Assembly (NCBI RefSeq): GCF_030433715.1
Contig: NZ_JAROCC010000003.1
Coordinates: 186,001-250,000 of the forward strand
Direction: 5' to 3'
DNA length: 64,000 bases
From: Sporosarcina highlanderae
GTDB lineage: Bacteria > Bacillota > Bacilli > Bacillales_A > Planococcaceae
Part shown: positions 17,504-25,367 of the stretch, in pieces
How the letters are laid out: the number at the start of each line of letters is the position of its first letter
How positions within the stretch are numbered: position 1 is the stretch's first letter
The notes under the pieces: generated by a model
Told to the model about the DNA's origin: nothing
Database searches by the model: none
The model's input: only the letters and a program-made list of their open reading frames with translations
Translations under genes and position numbers: made by a program

Positions 17504-18667
17504 TCACTTGTATATTCTTTTTAAGGCTTCTTTAAAAGGAGGTTTTATATCCGTTTCCGGTCGGATTGCCATTGTCATCATTTCGGCCTCTGCAATGTTT
17601 TCCGCTTTTCCTAACTCAAGCAATGTTGCTGCGGCAAGTGTTCCGCCTCGTCCCCTGCCAGTATTGCAATGAAAATAGATGTTTTTACCTTCCTTATAAG
17701 CTTCTATCACTTTATTTACAGCCTGACGAATGGAATCGTCTTGTGTTTCGGCATCATCCAATAAAGGCTGATGAATACTAATATCACTTGGCAATTCGCC
17801 GTTTACATTCGCACGTAAATCGTAAATCACATCAATTTTTTCATTTTCCGTTACTTCTTCAATCGCATCGACCCCTCCGAAAAAGATTCGGTCTGTCACC
17901 AATGCCTTATATCGTTTGTTTGTCATCAATTTCTCCTCTTTCATTTCTTTCATCTTATCGGATTCTACAGAATACACCATTTTACTTGGTAGTTCCAGGC
18001 AATTCAATTGTCCTCCATAGACAGCCGCTCCATCAATACCAATTATCCTGTTTCCACCGAAGTATACAGAGTAGTCCTGCTTGTCCTTATGTAAATTCTT
18101 CGTCGGGGTATGGCCGAAAATGACGGTTTTCTCCCCGCAATATCCATTATGGAAAATATCTCTAATCCATATCAGTTCATAAGGGTCAGATTCTTGAACG
18201 GTTTTTTCGGGATGAACGCCAGCATGAACGAAAATCACATCGTCAGTTTCAACATAATAATCCAGACTTTGAATGAAATGCAGATGTTCATCCAACTTTT
18301 CTGAGTGAATAGTTGGTTTTACAAACGGCTCATCTTCTTTAATGATAAATTGTTCTTCCGAAAATCCATAGCTTTGTAATGTCTGGCTTCCGCCGTTGCG
18401 GTTCGTCCAGTTTTTCCATGCTCTCTCTTCATCCGTCAACATTGCTTTAACCATCATATCCTCATGATTGCCTTTTAATACGATTGCACCAGCTTCCTTT
18501 AACTGAATCACTTTTTCAAGAACTCCTTTGGAATCAGCCCCGCGATCGATATAGTCACCTAAGAGGATTAGTTGATCTTTATCTGGGTCGTAGTTTACAG
18601 TTTCCAATAGTTTTTCAAATAAATTCAGTTCTCCGTGTATATCACTTATGATCAAAGTTCTTTTCAA
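17504..18667 (-). CDS. Fusion: PPP-type metallophosphatase + tyrosine/dual-specificity phosphatase-like domain
   Basis: A 387-residue protein with two phosphatase domains. Residues 1 to about 240 carry the full PPP metallophosphatase set: SDIHG, GDYIDRG, GNHED, the metal-binding His in FVHAGVHP, and GHTPTK; this half resembles bacterial Ser/Thr phosphatases and PrpE-type Ap4A hydrolases. Residues about 250-387 carry the Cys-dependent phosphatase loop HCNTGRGRGG (C-x5-R) with an upstream acidic stretch (LLDDAETQDDS) that could hold the general acid. The junction (about 240-252) is rich in Met, Lys and Glu. Both active sites look intact. Starts at TTG after AAAGGATGA. Substrates unknown. Confidence 0.8.
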   Translation of the reverse strand: MKRTLIISDIHGELNLFEKLLETVNYDPDKDQLILLGDYIDRGADSKGVLEKVIQLKEAGAIVLKGNHEDMMVKAMLTDEERAWKNWTNRNGGSQTLQSYGFSEEQFIIKEDEPFVKPTIHSEKLDEHLHFIQSLDYYVETDDVIFVHAGVHPEKTVQESDPYELIWIRDIFHNGYCGEKTVIFGHTPTKNLHKDKQDYSVYFGGNRIIGIDGAAVYGGQLNCLELPSKMVYSVESDKMKEMKEEKLMTNKRYKALVTDRIFFGGVDAIEEVTENEKIDVIYDLRANVNGELPSDISIHQPLLDDAETQDDSIRQAVNKVIEAYKEGKNIYFHCNTGRGRGGTLAAATLLELGKAENIAEAEMMTMAIRPETDIKPPFKEALKRIYK

Positions 18668-18758
18668 CTAAATCATCCTTTCATAACCCCTAATATGATT
18701 CTAACGTATTTTCGTGATACGATTAACAAAATAGTCTCAAAAGAAAGGGAAGATGCCA

Positions 18759-19433
18759 ATGTGCGGTCGTTTTACACTATTTGCTCCATATTATGAAATC
18801 ATGGACCGTTTTCGTATTGAAGCCGCTTTTGAAGAAAGCGATTATATGCCAAGTTATAATATTGCCCCGTCTCAACAGGTTGTAGCGATCATAAATGATG
18901 GAGAAAAAAATCGTATGGGGCATTTACGATGGGGGCTCATTCCGCCATGGGCGAAAGATGAAAAGATCGGATACAAAATGATCAACGCAAGGGCGGAGAC
19001 AGTAGCAGAAAAAACAAGCTATCGAAAAGCCTTCAGTAAGCAGCGTTGTATCATTCCAGCAGATTCATTTTATGAATGGCAAAGAAAAGATGGTGAGAAG
19101 GTGCCGATGCGTATCAAGTTGAAAACCGATGAACTTTTTGCAATCGCCGGCCTTTGGGAAACTTGGAAATCACCGGACGGTAAACTCATCCATACTTGCA
19201 CTGCGATTACTACCGAGCCAAATGAGTTGGTGAAACCGATTCACAATCGGATGCCTGTTATTTTGAATAAAGAGGATGAGGGAATTTGGTTGGACCCGAA
19301 AAATACGGATGTTCAATCGCTTGGTAATTTGCTGAAACCATTTGATAAAGACCAAATGGATGCATACATCGTCTCTTCAGCAGTCAACTCACCTAAAAAT
19401 AATGAGGAATCTCTAATTCTTCCGGTTTGTTGA
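18759..19433 (+). CDS. SRAP family protein (YedK/HMCES), abasic-site DNA-protein crosslinker
   Basis: A 224-residue SRAP protein. With the start at the second ATG (18759, 8 nt after AAAGGGA) the protein begins Met-Cys-Gly-Arg-Phe; Cys2 becomes N-terminal after Met removal and forms a thiazolidine crosslink with abasic sites in single-stranded DNA. Other conserved elements: 'YNIAPSQQV', 'RWGLIPPWAK', 'NARAET', 'RCIIPADSFYEW' with the active Glu, and 'HNRMPVIL' with the active His. The protein shields abasic sites at forks from cleavage. Confidence 0.92.
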   Translation: MCGRFTLFAPYYEIMDRFRIEAAFEESDYMPSYNIAPSQQVVAIINDGEKNRMGHLRWGLIPPWAKDEKIGYKMINARAETVAEKTSYRKAFSKQRCIIPADSFYEWQRKDGEKVPMRIKLKTDELFAIAGLWETWKSPDGKLIHTCTAITTEPNELVKPIHNRMPVILNKEDEGIWLDPKNTDVQSLGNLLKPFDKDQMDAYIVSSAVNSPKNNEESLILPVC

Positions 19434-19492
19434 TTGAAAATTGTAACGAAATTCTAATTTCAACGTCTACTCCTTAAAGGGGAGGGGTTGGA

Positions 19493-20074
19493 GTGAGGGT
19501 GAGATATGTACTGTCGTTTGGCTTATTATTCATGTTGTTTATATGGTGGAAACCGTTAGACGCTTCAGCCTGCTCATGCATTGCGCCGCCGCCACCGGAA
19601 GATGCACTTGAGAAGGCGAATGCAGTGTTTACTGGCGAAGTAGTGGAGATAGAAGAGAAACGGAAATTGTTTGGTGGCTTTATTGGTAAAAAAGTACAAT
19701 TTAAAGTGGATAAAGCATGGAAGGGAATAGATGAATCTGAAATCGTGATATCTACCGGACAGAGTGATGGGGACTGTGGATTTTCTTTCGTAAAGGGACA
19801 AAAATACCTTGTCTATGCGTCAGTAAGTAGTATGTATGAGGAGAATAATTATTCTTTATCCACAACGATTTGCCACAGGACAACGGAGCTTACCAATGCA
19901 ACAGCAGACTTGAACGCATTGGGTGAAGGCCAGGAAGTTACCAGTCCGGAAGAAAGCCAAGACGATGATGAAGCTGCCCTTCCCTGGTGGACGTTTGCAT
20001 TATTCGTTTTAGGGTTGGTCGCCATCTTCTATGGCTTCAGATATAAAAAAGCACAAAAAAACGCGCGCGGTTAA
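19493..20074 (+). CDS. TIMP/netrin-like (OB-fold) surface protein with C-terminal anchor
   Basis: A 193-residue protein: N-terminal signal peptide cut near 'DASA-CSC', then a domain starting 'CSCIAPPPPEDALEKANAVFTGEVV' with four or more Cys (CSC, GDCGF, TICH), as in bacterial homologues of tissue inhibitors of metalloproteinases; then an acidic linker and a C-terminal membrane helix (WWTFALFVLGLVAIFYGF) with a basic tail. It should be displayed outside the cell, held by the C-terminal helix. In animals the N-terminal Cys-x-Cys of TIMPs chelates the metalloprotease zinc; whether this applies here is open. GTG start 7 nt after GGAGG. Confidence 0.75.
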   Translation: MRVRYVLSFGLLFMLFIWWKPLDASACSCIAPPPPEDALEKANAVFTGEVVEIEEKRKLFGGFIGKKVQFKVDKAWKGIDESEIVISTGQSDGDCGFSFVKGQKYLVYASVSSMYEENNYSLSTTICHRTTELTNATADLNALGEGQEVTSPEESQDDDEAALPWWTFALFVLGLVAIFYGFRYKKAQKNARG

Positions 20075-20096
20075 ATTCCACTGCACGCGTTTTTTT
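20055..20096 (+). terminator. Rho-independent terminator
   Basis: A-run plus ACGCG pairing with CGCGT plus seven T residues, overlapping the end of the TIMP-like gene. Confidence 0.65.
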
Positions 20097-20100
20097 ATAT

Positions 20101-20835
20101 TTAAGTAAAAGCCATCATCCGATCTAATGGAGAATTCGGCTTTATACTATCTCTTAAATCTAATAGTGGAATCGGAAAGTATGGGAATCCCCAATAGTAT
20201 GGAGTGATTTCGTAGAGCTGGAAAAAGATTACGATGGATGTATCGGCAATATAGAAATCCTGATCTTTACGGATACCCTTAAAAGGCGGTTCTAACAAAT
20301 CAATATTCCACTTCTTTATATCCACACGGATAATATCAGATATCTTTTTCACATAGTCACTATTTTCTTTGAAGAGCTCTTCCAATTCGTATTGTTTGCC
20401 AGTTCTCGTATCAAACGTCAATGCTCTCGTGAAAGTCATCCCATGTGCTCCGCCGGTAAATGAATAGACGATAAGTATTAAGCTAAGAACCCCACGTTCA
20501 TTCGTTTTTATTTCAAAGTTAGCAATCATTTCCACAAGGTCTTTATTATAGAAATCTTGATCAACAAGCATTTCGTTTAATGTATGGATAATTGTATGAT
20601 TAAGTTTCCGTTGTATTATCGCATCTTCCATATCCGTTATAACGGGATAAAACACCTGGACTTTTGAAGAAGTGTTGGGCAATTTTTTCGTTTGAATTAG
20701 TAACGGCAAGTCTTCCAAAATATAACTTCCTTCCATCTGGGTAGTTATATAGTATATGAGATGGATGTATAGGAAGATCACTATAGGTATTACTTTTCGC
20801 AATCCGCCTAATTTTGTGGTAGGATAAAACTTCAC
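20101..20835 (-). CDS. DUF3298/RsiV-like domain protein, membrane-anchored
   Basis: A 244-residue protein with one N-terminal membrane helix (about residues 13-31) and an extracytoplasmic domain. 'VYSFTGGAHGMTFTRALTFDTRTGKQYELEELF' is the typical DUF3298 core, with the preceding DUF4163-like region at 45-115. In the anti-sigma factor RsiV this pair binds lysozyme; this protein lacks the cytoplasmic sigma-binding part and has no sigma factor gene beside it, so it is probably not an anti-sigma factor. GTG start with no clear ribosome site, so the start is uncertain; it lies 24 bp from the divergent GIY-YIG start. Confidence 0.7.
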   Translation of the reverse strand: MKFYPTTKLGGLRKVIPIVIFLYIHLIYYITTQMEGSYILEDLPLLIQTKKLPNTSSKVQVFYPVITDMEDAIIQRKLNHTIIHTLNEMLVDQDFYNKDLVEMIANFEIKTNERGVLSLILIVYSFTGGAHGMTFTRALTFDTRTGKQYELEELFKENSDYVKKISDIIRVDIKKWNIDLLEPPFKGIRKDQDFYIADTSIVIFFQLYEITPYYWGFPYFPIPLLDLRDSIKPNSPLDRMMAFT

Positions 20836-20859
20836 AAAAGAAGAGGACGTGAGTGTAAA

Positions 20860-21237
20860 TTGATCTCAATTACAATACCAAACCCGGATGTTACAATTAT
20901 CCAGCGTGAACAAAAAATAACTGGTGATGAAGCACCAATCAAGCCAATCAATGGCTTCATCGATATCCATGAAATACCGCGTGATAAAGGCGGTCTTATC
21001 CTATTTTACAATAAAAAGGATGAATTGCTTTTGGCTGGCAAAGCGCGTAAGCTGCGTCAACGAGTGAAAAAACACCTTGAAGACAACACCTCTCCACTAA
21101 AAAATCACCGAAATGAAATTAATAAAATTTCTGTGATCATTGTCGAGGATCCTATGAAACGTGAAATTTATGAAACATACATCATCAACACAATGCGCGC
21201 CAAGTACAATACTGAAAAAGTATTCTACCAAGACTAA
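20860..21237 (+). CDS. GIY-YIG nuclease-like protein
   Basis: A 125-residue protein with a GIY-YIG-like fold: 'GGLILFYNKKDELLLAGKARKLRQRVKKHL' holds the second motif in a degenerate form, with the conserved Arg in 'KLRQRV' and a Glu in 'KREIYETYIINTM'. The first GIY/G-Y element is replaced (GGLILFY). Such small proteins are uncharacterised in Bacillales; the catalytic Tyr is not secure, so nuclease activity is uncertain. Starts at TTG after AGAGGACG. Confidence 0.6.
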   Translation: MISITIPNPDVTIIQREQKITGDEAPIKPINGFIDIHEIPRDKGGLILFYNKKDELLLAGKARKLRQRVKKHLEDNTSPLKNHRNEINKISVIIVEDPMKREIYETYIINTMRAKYNTEKVFYQD

Positions 21238-21243
21238 CCAATG

Positions 21244-21288
21244 AAAAAACCGCATTCAAGCCTTAATTTGGCTTGAATGCGGTTTTTT
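21244..21288. terminator. Bidirectional terminator
   Basis: Perfect 15-bp stem (AACCGCATTCAAGCC and complement), A-run before and T-run after, between the convergent GIY-YIG and mntA genes. Confidence 0.92.
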
Positions 21289-21289
21289 A

Positions 21290-22234
21290 TCATTCACTAA
21301 GTTCTTCATGTATCAAGTCAATATTGTATTTCAAATACTTAACATACGTATCGACTTCATCCCCAGGTTTACCGATTTCATCCGAGTAGATTTTCTTTTT
21401 TGCAATACGCACACCGGTCTCATTGGCGACCGTTTCCATTGGGCGTGGGTCTACATTGGATTCGATAAACAGAACTTGGACTTCATGAGTTTTGATGAAC
21501 TCAACCAATTTTTTGATTTGGGTTGGAGAACCATTCTCTTCCGTATCAATTTCCCAAATATATGCTTCCTTTAAACCGTAATGGTATGCCATATATTGGA
21601 AAGCTCTCTCGCTTGTAACCAAAATCCGTTTTTCCTCAGGGATATCATTGAATCGCTCTTGGTACTCTTTATCTATTTCTTTCAGACGCTGCACATATGC
21701 ATCACCACGTTTTTGGATTTCATCACTTTTTGAAGGATGTTTTTTCACGAGTATATCACGCAGATCTTCCGCCATCTTCACACCAACAGCCGGATCTATG
21801 AATGCGTGTGGGTTGATCTCCTCATCACGGCCATCTGAACCTGTCAAATACATCGGTTCTACCCGTTCAGTCAAACTGAATACATTCTCTTCTTTCTGGT
21901 TCACTGTATCAATCATCTTAAAGAACCAACCTTTTTTCCCACCCTCAAGATTGAGACCATTATAGAAAAGAACATCTGCATCCGTTGCAGCTTTAATATC
22001 ATTTGGCAATGGCTCATATTCATGTGGATCTGTTCCAGTCGGTACAAGGTTGTGCACTTCGACCAAATCACCACCAATTTCATTAGCCATATCAGCGATA
22101 ATCGTAAACGATGTGACGACTTTCAGTGGCCTATCGCCTTCAGGTGTCGCGCTTTCATTGTCATCCCTTCCACAAGCTGCAAGAAGAAGGACAGCGGATA
22201 GAGATAAACCTATCCATGTCATTATTTTTTTCAT
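21290..22234 (-). CDS. mntA: Manganese ABC transporter, substrate-binding lipoprotein
   Basis: A 314-residue cluster A-I (TroA/PsaA type) binding protein. Signal with lipobox LLAAC; metal ligands expected at His in 'GTDPHEYEP', His in 'INPHAFID', Glu in 'IESNVDPRP' and Asp in 'KIYSDEI'. The His, His, Glu, Asp set and the absence of a His-rich loop favour manganese over zinc. It is last in the three-gene operon (ATPase, permease, binding protein), with AGGAG before the ATG. The gene symbol follows B. subtilis usage (MntA is the binding protein there). Confidence 0.9.
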   Translation of the reverse strand: MKKIMTWIGLSLSAVLLLAACGRDDNESATPEGDRPLKVVTSFTIIADMANEIGGDLVEVHNLVPTGTDPHEYEPLPNDIKAATDADVLFYNGLNLEGGKKGWFFKMIDTVNQKEENVFSLTERVEPMYLTGSDGRDEEINPHAFIDPAVGVKMAEDLRDILVKKHPSKSDEIQKRGDAYVQRLKEIDKEYQERFNDIPEEKRILVTSERAFQYMAYHYGLKEAYIWEIDTEENGSPTQIKKLVEFIKTHEVQVLFIESNVDPRPMETVANETGVRIAKKKIYSDEIGKPGDEVDTYVKYLKYNIDLIHEELSE

Positions 22235-22272
22235 TTCAGCATAACTCCTGTTCTTTTTGATTTTTTATTGGG

Positions 22273-23127
22273 TCAAGCAAGCTTTTTACGATTAAACGCT
22301 TGGATCTTCCTAAAAACAATTCCTTGTTTCGGTGAAAAAAGAAACGCTAAAAGGAATAGCGCTGTTGTTGCCAATGCAATAACCGGACCAGACGGCATAT
22401 TGTACACAAAACTGAAATATAACCCTATAACAGCTGACAATGCACCGAAGAAAGCTGCAAGCAAGACCATTACGGAGAGTCGATTCGTTAAAAGATAAGC
22501 TGTTGAAGCAGGTGTAATAAGCATCGACACAACAAGAATTACACCAACTGTTTGAAGAGATGCTACTGTTACGAGTGTTAGAAGGAACATGATGGAGTAG
22601 TGGATGAAACGAACTTTCAAACCGTACGCCGCAGCCATCGTTTCATCAAAACTTGAGACTAACAGCTCCTTATAGAATAGAATCACGACAAGAATGACCA
22701 AACTGCCAATTGCCAATGTTAACCACATATCTGATGTCCTAACAGCCAAAACATTACCGAAAAGTATTTGAGTTAAATCTGTGGCACTTCTTGCACGGGT
22801 TATCAAAATGATACCAAGTGCAAAGAATGCTGAGAAAACAAGTCCGATGGATGAATCGCTTTTAATACGGCTATTTTGCGTAATTGCCCCAATGCCAAAA
22901 GCGGTTAAAATGCCGGTGAAAACAGCACCGTAGAAGTAATTGATGCCTAACATGTATGAAATGGCGACCCCAGGCAAGACGGCGTGGGATATGGCGTCTC
23001 CCATTAAAGCCATTCCCCGTAATATGATGAAACTGCCGATGACACCACAGATGATTCCGACCATTATGGATGTAATGAAGGCCTTTTGTAAAAACTCATA
23101 GGTTTGTAAATCATGTAAAAACTCCAT
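22273..23127 (-). CDS. mntC: Manganese ABC transporter, permease
   Basis: A 284-residue ABC-3 family permease with 7-8 membrane segments. 'RGMALMGDAISHAVLPGVAISY' is the family signature. Its start overlaps the ATPase stop by 1 nt (TAATG). Only one permease gene is present, whereas B. subtilis has two (MntC and MntD), so the transporter is probably a homodimer in the membrane, as in the Staphylococcus type. Confidence 0.9.
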   Translation of the reverse strand: MEFLHDLQTYEFLQKAFITSIMVGIICGVIGSFIILRGMALMGDAISHAVLPGVAISYMLGINYFYGAVFTGILTAFGIGAITQNSRIKSDSSIGLVFSAFFALGIILITRARSATDLTQILFGNVLAVRTSDMWLTLAIGSLVILVVILFYKELLVSSFDETMAAAYGLKVRFIHYSIMFLLTLVTVASLQTVGVILVVSMLITPASTAYLLTNRLSVMVLLAAFFGALSAVIGLYFSFVYNMPSGPVIALATTALFLLAFLFSPKQGIVFRKIQAFNRKKLA

Positions 23128-23870
23128 TACAGTTGAACCTCCAAATCTTTCAGCATTAAAAATGGACTTTCATATGCCCGAGCCATAATTTCGGTTTTAA
23201 ACACTTTTTCAACTGGCCCCGCGTCAATTAGTTGTTTATTGATCAAAATAAGCTCGTCAAAATAGTTCTTCACCTTCGTCAAGTCGTGATGGACAACAAA
23301 AACAGTTTTACCTTCGCTCTGTAACTTCTTTAATATGCTTATAATCACTTCTTCGCTTGAGACGTCAATACCAACGAAGGGTTCATCCAAGAAGAAATAA
23401 TCAGCCTTTTGTGCGAGTGCTCGAGCTAGAAAAACACGTTGCTGCTGCCCGCCTGAAAGTTCCCCGATTTGCCGATTAGCGAAATCCTGCATGCCTACTT
23501 GCTCGAGGCAACGCATTGCCCATTCCTTCTCTTCCTTTCGTGGTCTTCGTAATAGCCCTAACGATGGATACGTCCCGATGACAACGGTGTCTTTTACAGT
23601 GATTGGAAAGCTCCAATCGATATTCGAGCGTTGAGGGACATAAGCGATTTTTTTTCTGAAATCATTAATCGGCTTGGAATTGATTTCAATTAAGCCTTTA
23701 TCTTTTGGGATTAATCCTAACATTGCTTTCAACAATGTTGACTTTCCCGCACCGTTCGGACCTAAAATACCTATTAAATGGCCTGAAGTGAATTCAAAAG
23801 AAACATTTTCAAGTACTTGTTTTCCAAAGTACGAAACCGAAATGTCTTTCACTGAAATTATATCTGACAT
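23127..23870 (-). CDS. mntB: Manganese ABC transporter, ATPase
   Basis: A 247-residue ABC ATPase: Walker A 'GPNGAGKST', Q-loop 'YVPQRS', signature 'LSGGQQQR', Walker B 'YFFLDEP', and the switch His in 'VVHHDL'. First gene of the operon. The ATG at 23870 is 7 nt after GGAGG; a GTG one codon upstream is possible. The upstream region has two MntR-like boxes, which supports manganese as the substrate. Confidence 0.92.
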   Translation of the reverse strand: MSDIISVKDISVSYFGKQVLENVSFEFTSGHLIGILGPNGAGKSTLLKAMLGLIPKDKGLIEINSKPINDFRKKIAYVPQRSNIDWSFPITVKDTVVIGTYPSLGLLRRPRKEEKEWAMRCLEQVGMQDFANRQIGELSGGQQQRVFLARALAQKADYFFLDEPFVGIDVSSEEVIISILKKLQSEGKTVFVVHHDLTKVKNYFDELILINKQLIDAGPVEKVFKTEIMARAYESPFLMLKDLEVQL

Positions 23871-23904
23871 CACTTTTCCTCCTCACAAATTCGGCAACGA
23901 TGAG

Positions 23905-23926
23905 AAACTTTCCCTCGTGCAACTTT
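23905..23926. promoter_or_regulatory. MntR-like operator, box 1
   Basis: 22 bp, AAACTT-N10-AACTTT; on the mnt strand it reads AAAGTTGCACGAGGGAAAG, which resembles the Bacillus MntR site. It lies 34-56 bp before the mntB start, just past a -10-like TACACT (23933-23928), the position expected for a repressor. A -35-like TTGCAA (23958-23953) has a long 19-bp spacing. MntR shuts uptake genes when manganese is plentiful. The assignment is by resemblance. Confidence 0.6.
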
Positions 23927-24020
23927 TAGTGTAAAAAAATTTGAAATCAACCTTGCAACATTTTAGTAGTATATTGCCAATCTATTTTTGTAGTTATGAT
24001 GAATGCCTACTTTAAATGCA

Positions 24021-24042
24021 AAAGTTTCCTTCGTGCAACTTT
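24021..24042. promoter_or_regulatory. MntR-like operator, box 2
   Basis: 22 bp, AAAGTT-N10-AACTTT, a perfect 6-bp inverted repeat; it shares TCGTGCAACTTT with box 1. It is about 150 bp upstream of mntB and directly upstream of TATAGT/TATAGA -10-like elements (24051-24061) on the plus strand, so it may control a plus-strand transcript instead of, or as well as, the mnt operon. Confidence 0.55.
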
Positions 24043-24109
24043 CGTTTAAGTATAGTATAGATTATTTTCAGAGTAAAGCCTTTTTTCTTGTTAAGGAGAG
24101 GAATTTTTT

Positions 24110-24169
24110 TTGATTGGAATTGGGCTTAATGAAATAATAATCTTTTTACTTGGATGTCATGCCATTTAA
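24110..24169 (+). CDS. Candidate 19-residue hydrophobic micro-protein
   Basis: TTG start, 11 nt after AAGGAG (24093-24098, within AAGGAGAGG), encoding a 19-residue peptide: a polar start, a run IIIFLLG, and a Cys-His pair at the C-terminus. It sits about 70 bp downstream of MntR-like box 2 with -10-like elements between. A hydrophobic, MntR-controlled small protein would recall MntS of E. coli or other transport-modulating peptides, but nothing beyond position and ribosome site supports translation. Confidence 0.3.
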   Translation: MIGIGLNEIIIFLLGCHAI

Positions 24170-24221
24170 GCAAGTTTACTGTAAAATAAAAGCATAGAAG
24201 AAGAAACGGGAGGCGGGGGAA

Positions 24222-25367
24222 TTGAAGTTTTTCCATACGGCTGATTGGCATTTAGGCAAACTGGTAAAAGGTGTATACATGACGGAGGGACAGCGTTATG
24301 TACTTCGGCAATTCATCGACGCCATTAAAGAAGAAAAACCTGATGCAATCATTATAGCTGGAGATTTGTATGATCGCGCAGTTCCGCCAACAGATGCAGT
24401 CACTTTGTTAGATGATGTGTTGCAGGAAATTGTCGTTGACCTGAAGACACCGGTAATTGCGGTTGCTGGTAACCATGACAGCCCCGGTAGATTGGACTTT
24501 GGCAGCAACTTGATGCGGAAGAATGGATACTACATTGAAGGCCGGCTAAAACATAAGGTAAAGCCGATTGTATTCAACGATGCATTCGGCGAGGTTCATT
24601 TTCATCTTGTGCCATATGCTGACCCATCTATATGTAGACAAGTTTATGGGGATGAAAAAATAACGGATTTTAATAGTGCAATGCAATCTGTAATTGAGAA
24701 AATCGATTTTAAAGAAGATGCACGACATGTTTTTGTAGGACATGCTTTCGTCACTCCTCATGGCAAGGAGGAGGAGAATACGAGTGATTCGGAACGTCCT
24801 TTGGCAATCGGAGGGGCGGAATATGTGTCTGCCCAACTATTTCAAAAGTTCCATTACACTGCCCTTGGCCATCTGCACCAGGCACATCATGTTTTGAATG
24901 AAACGATTCGATATGCGGGCTCTCCGATGAAGTATTCGATATCAGAAGAGCATCACAAAAAAGGATTTTTCATTGTCGAAATGGATGGAGAGGGCAATGT
25001 CGACGTCCAAAAACGTCTACTTATACCAAAGCATGATATGCGTACTGTGGAGGGGGAGATGGATGAAATTCTCACCCATACTCCGAGTGATGACTACGTT
25101 TTTGTTAAATTGCATGATGAAACTCCGGTTTTATTTCCAATGGAAAAGGTGAAATCAATTTATCCGAATGCCATGCATATTGAAAGGAAAGTTGGACGCA
25201 CCGCAGCGACGTTGGAAAGGCAGGGAACTGCTGTCCAGGAAAAACCGGATGACAGACAATTGTTCCGATACTTTTACACTCAGATGAATGATATGGAACC
25301 GGATGCTGAGACTGAACGAATCTTTGACGAAGTCTTGCAAGAAGTGAAAGGGGGAACTGACAGATGA
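24222..25367 (+). CDS. sbcD: Exonuclease subunit SbcD (Mre11-like)
   Basis: A 381-residue calcineurin-like nuclease: 'DWHLGK', 'GDLYDRAVPP', 'GNHDSPGR', 'VGHAFVTPHG' and 'ALGHLHQAH' supply the two-metal site. Partner of SbcC in processing hairpins, double-strand ends and protein-blocked ends. TTG start after GGGAGGCGGGG; its stop overlaps the sbcC start by 4 nt (ATGA), so translation is coupled. Confidence 0.95.
   Translation: MKFFHTADWHLGKLVKGVYMTEGQRYVLRQFIDAIKEEKPDAIIIAGDLYDRAVPPTDAVTLLDDVLQEIVVDLKTPVIAVAGNHDSPGRLDFGSNLMRKNGYYIEGRLKHKVKPIVFNDAFGEVHFHLVPYADPSICRQVYGDEKITDFNSAMQSVIEKIDFKEDARHVFVGHAFVTPHGKEEENTSDSERPLAIGGAEYVSAQLFQKFHYTALGHLHQAHHVLNETIRYAGSPMKYSISEEHHKKGFFIVEMDGEGNVDVQKRLLIPKHDMRTVEGEMDEILTHTPSDDYVFVKLHDETPVLFPMEKVKSIYPNAMHIERKVGRTAATLERQGTAVQEKPDDRQLFRYFYTQMNDMEPDAETERIFDEVLQEVKGGTDR

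Larger units (their letters stand above)
23874..24221. other. 348-bp intergenic control region between mntB and sbcD
   Basis: Holds the mnt promoter, two MntR-like boxes, a further half-site-like TGCAAC near 23955, plus-strand -10-like TATAGT at 24051, and a 19-codon micro-ORF. Very AT-rich. No other gene seen. Confidence 0.6.
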
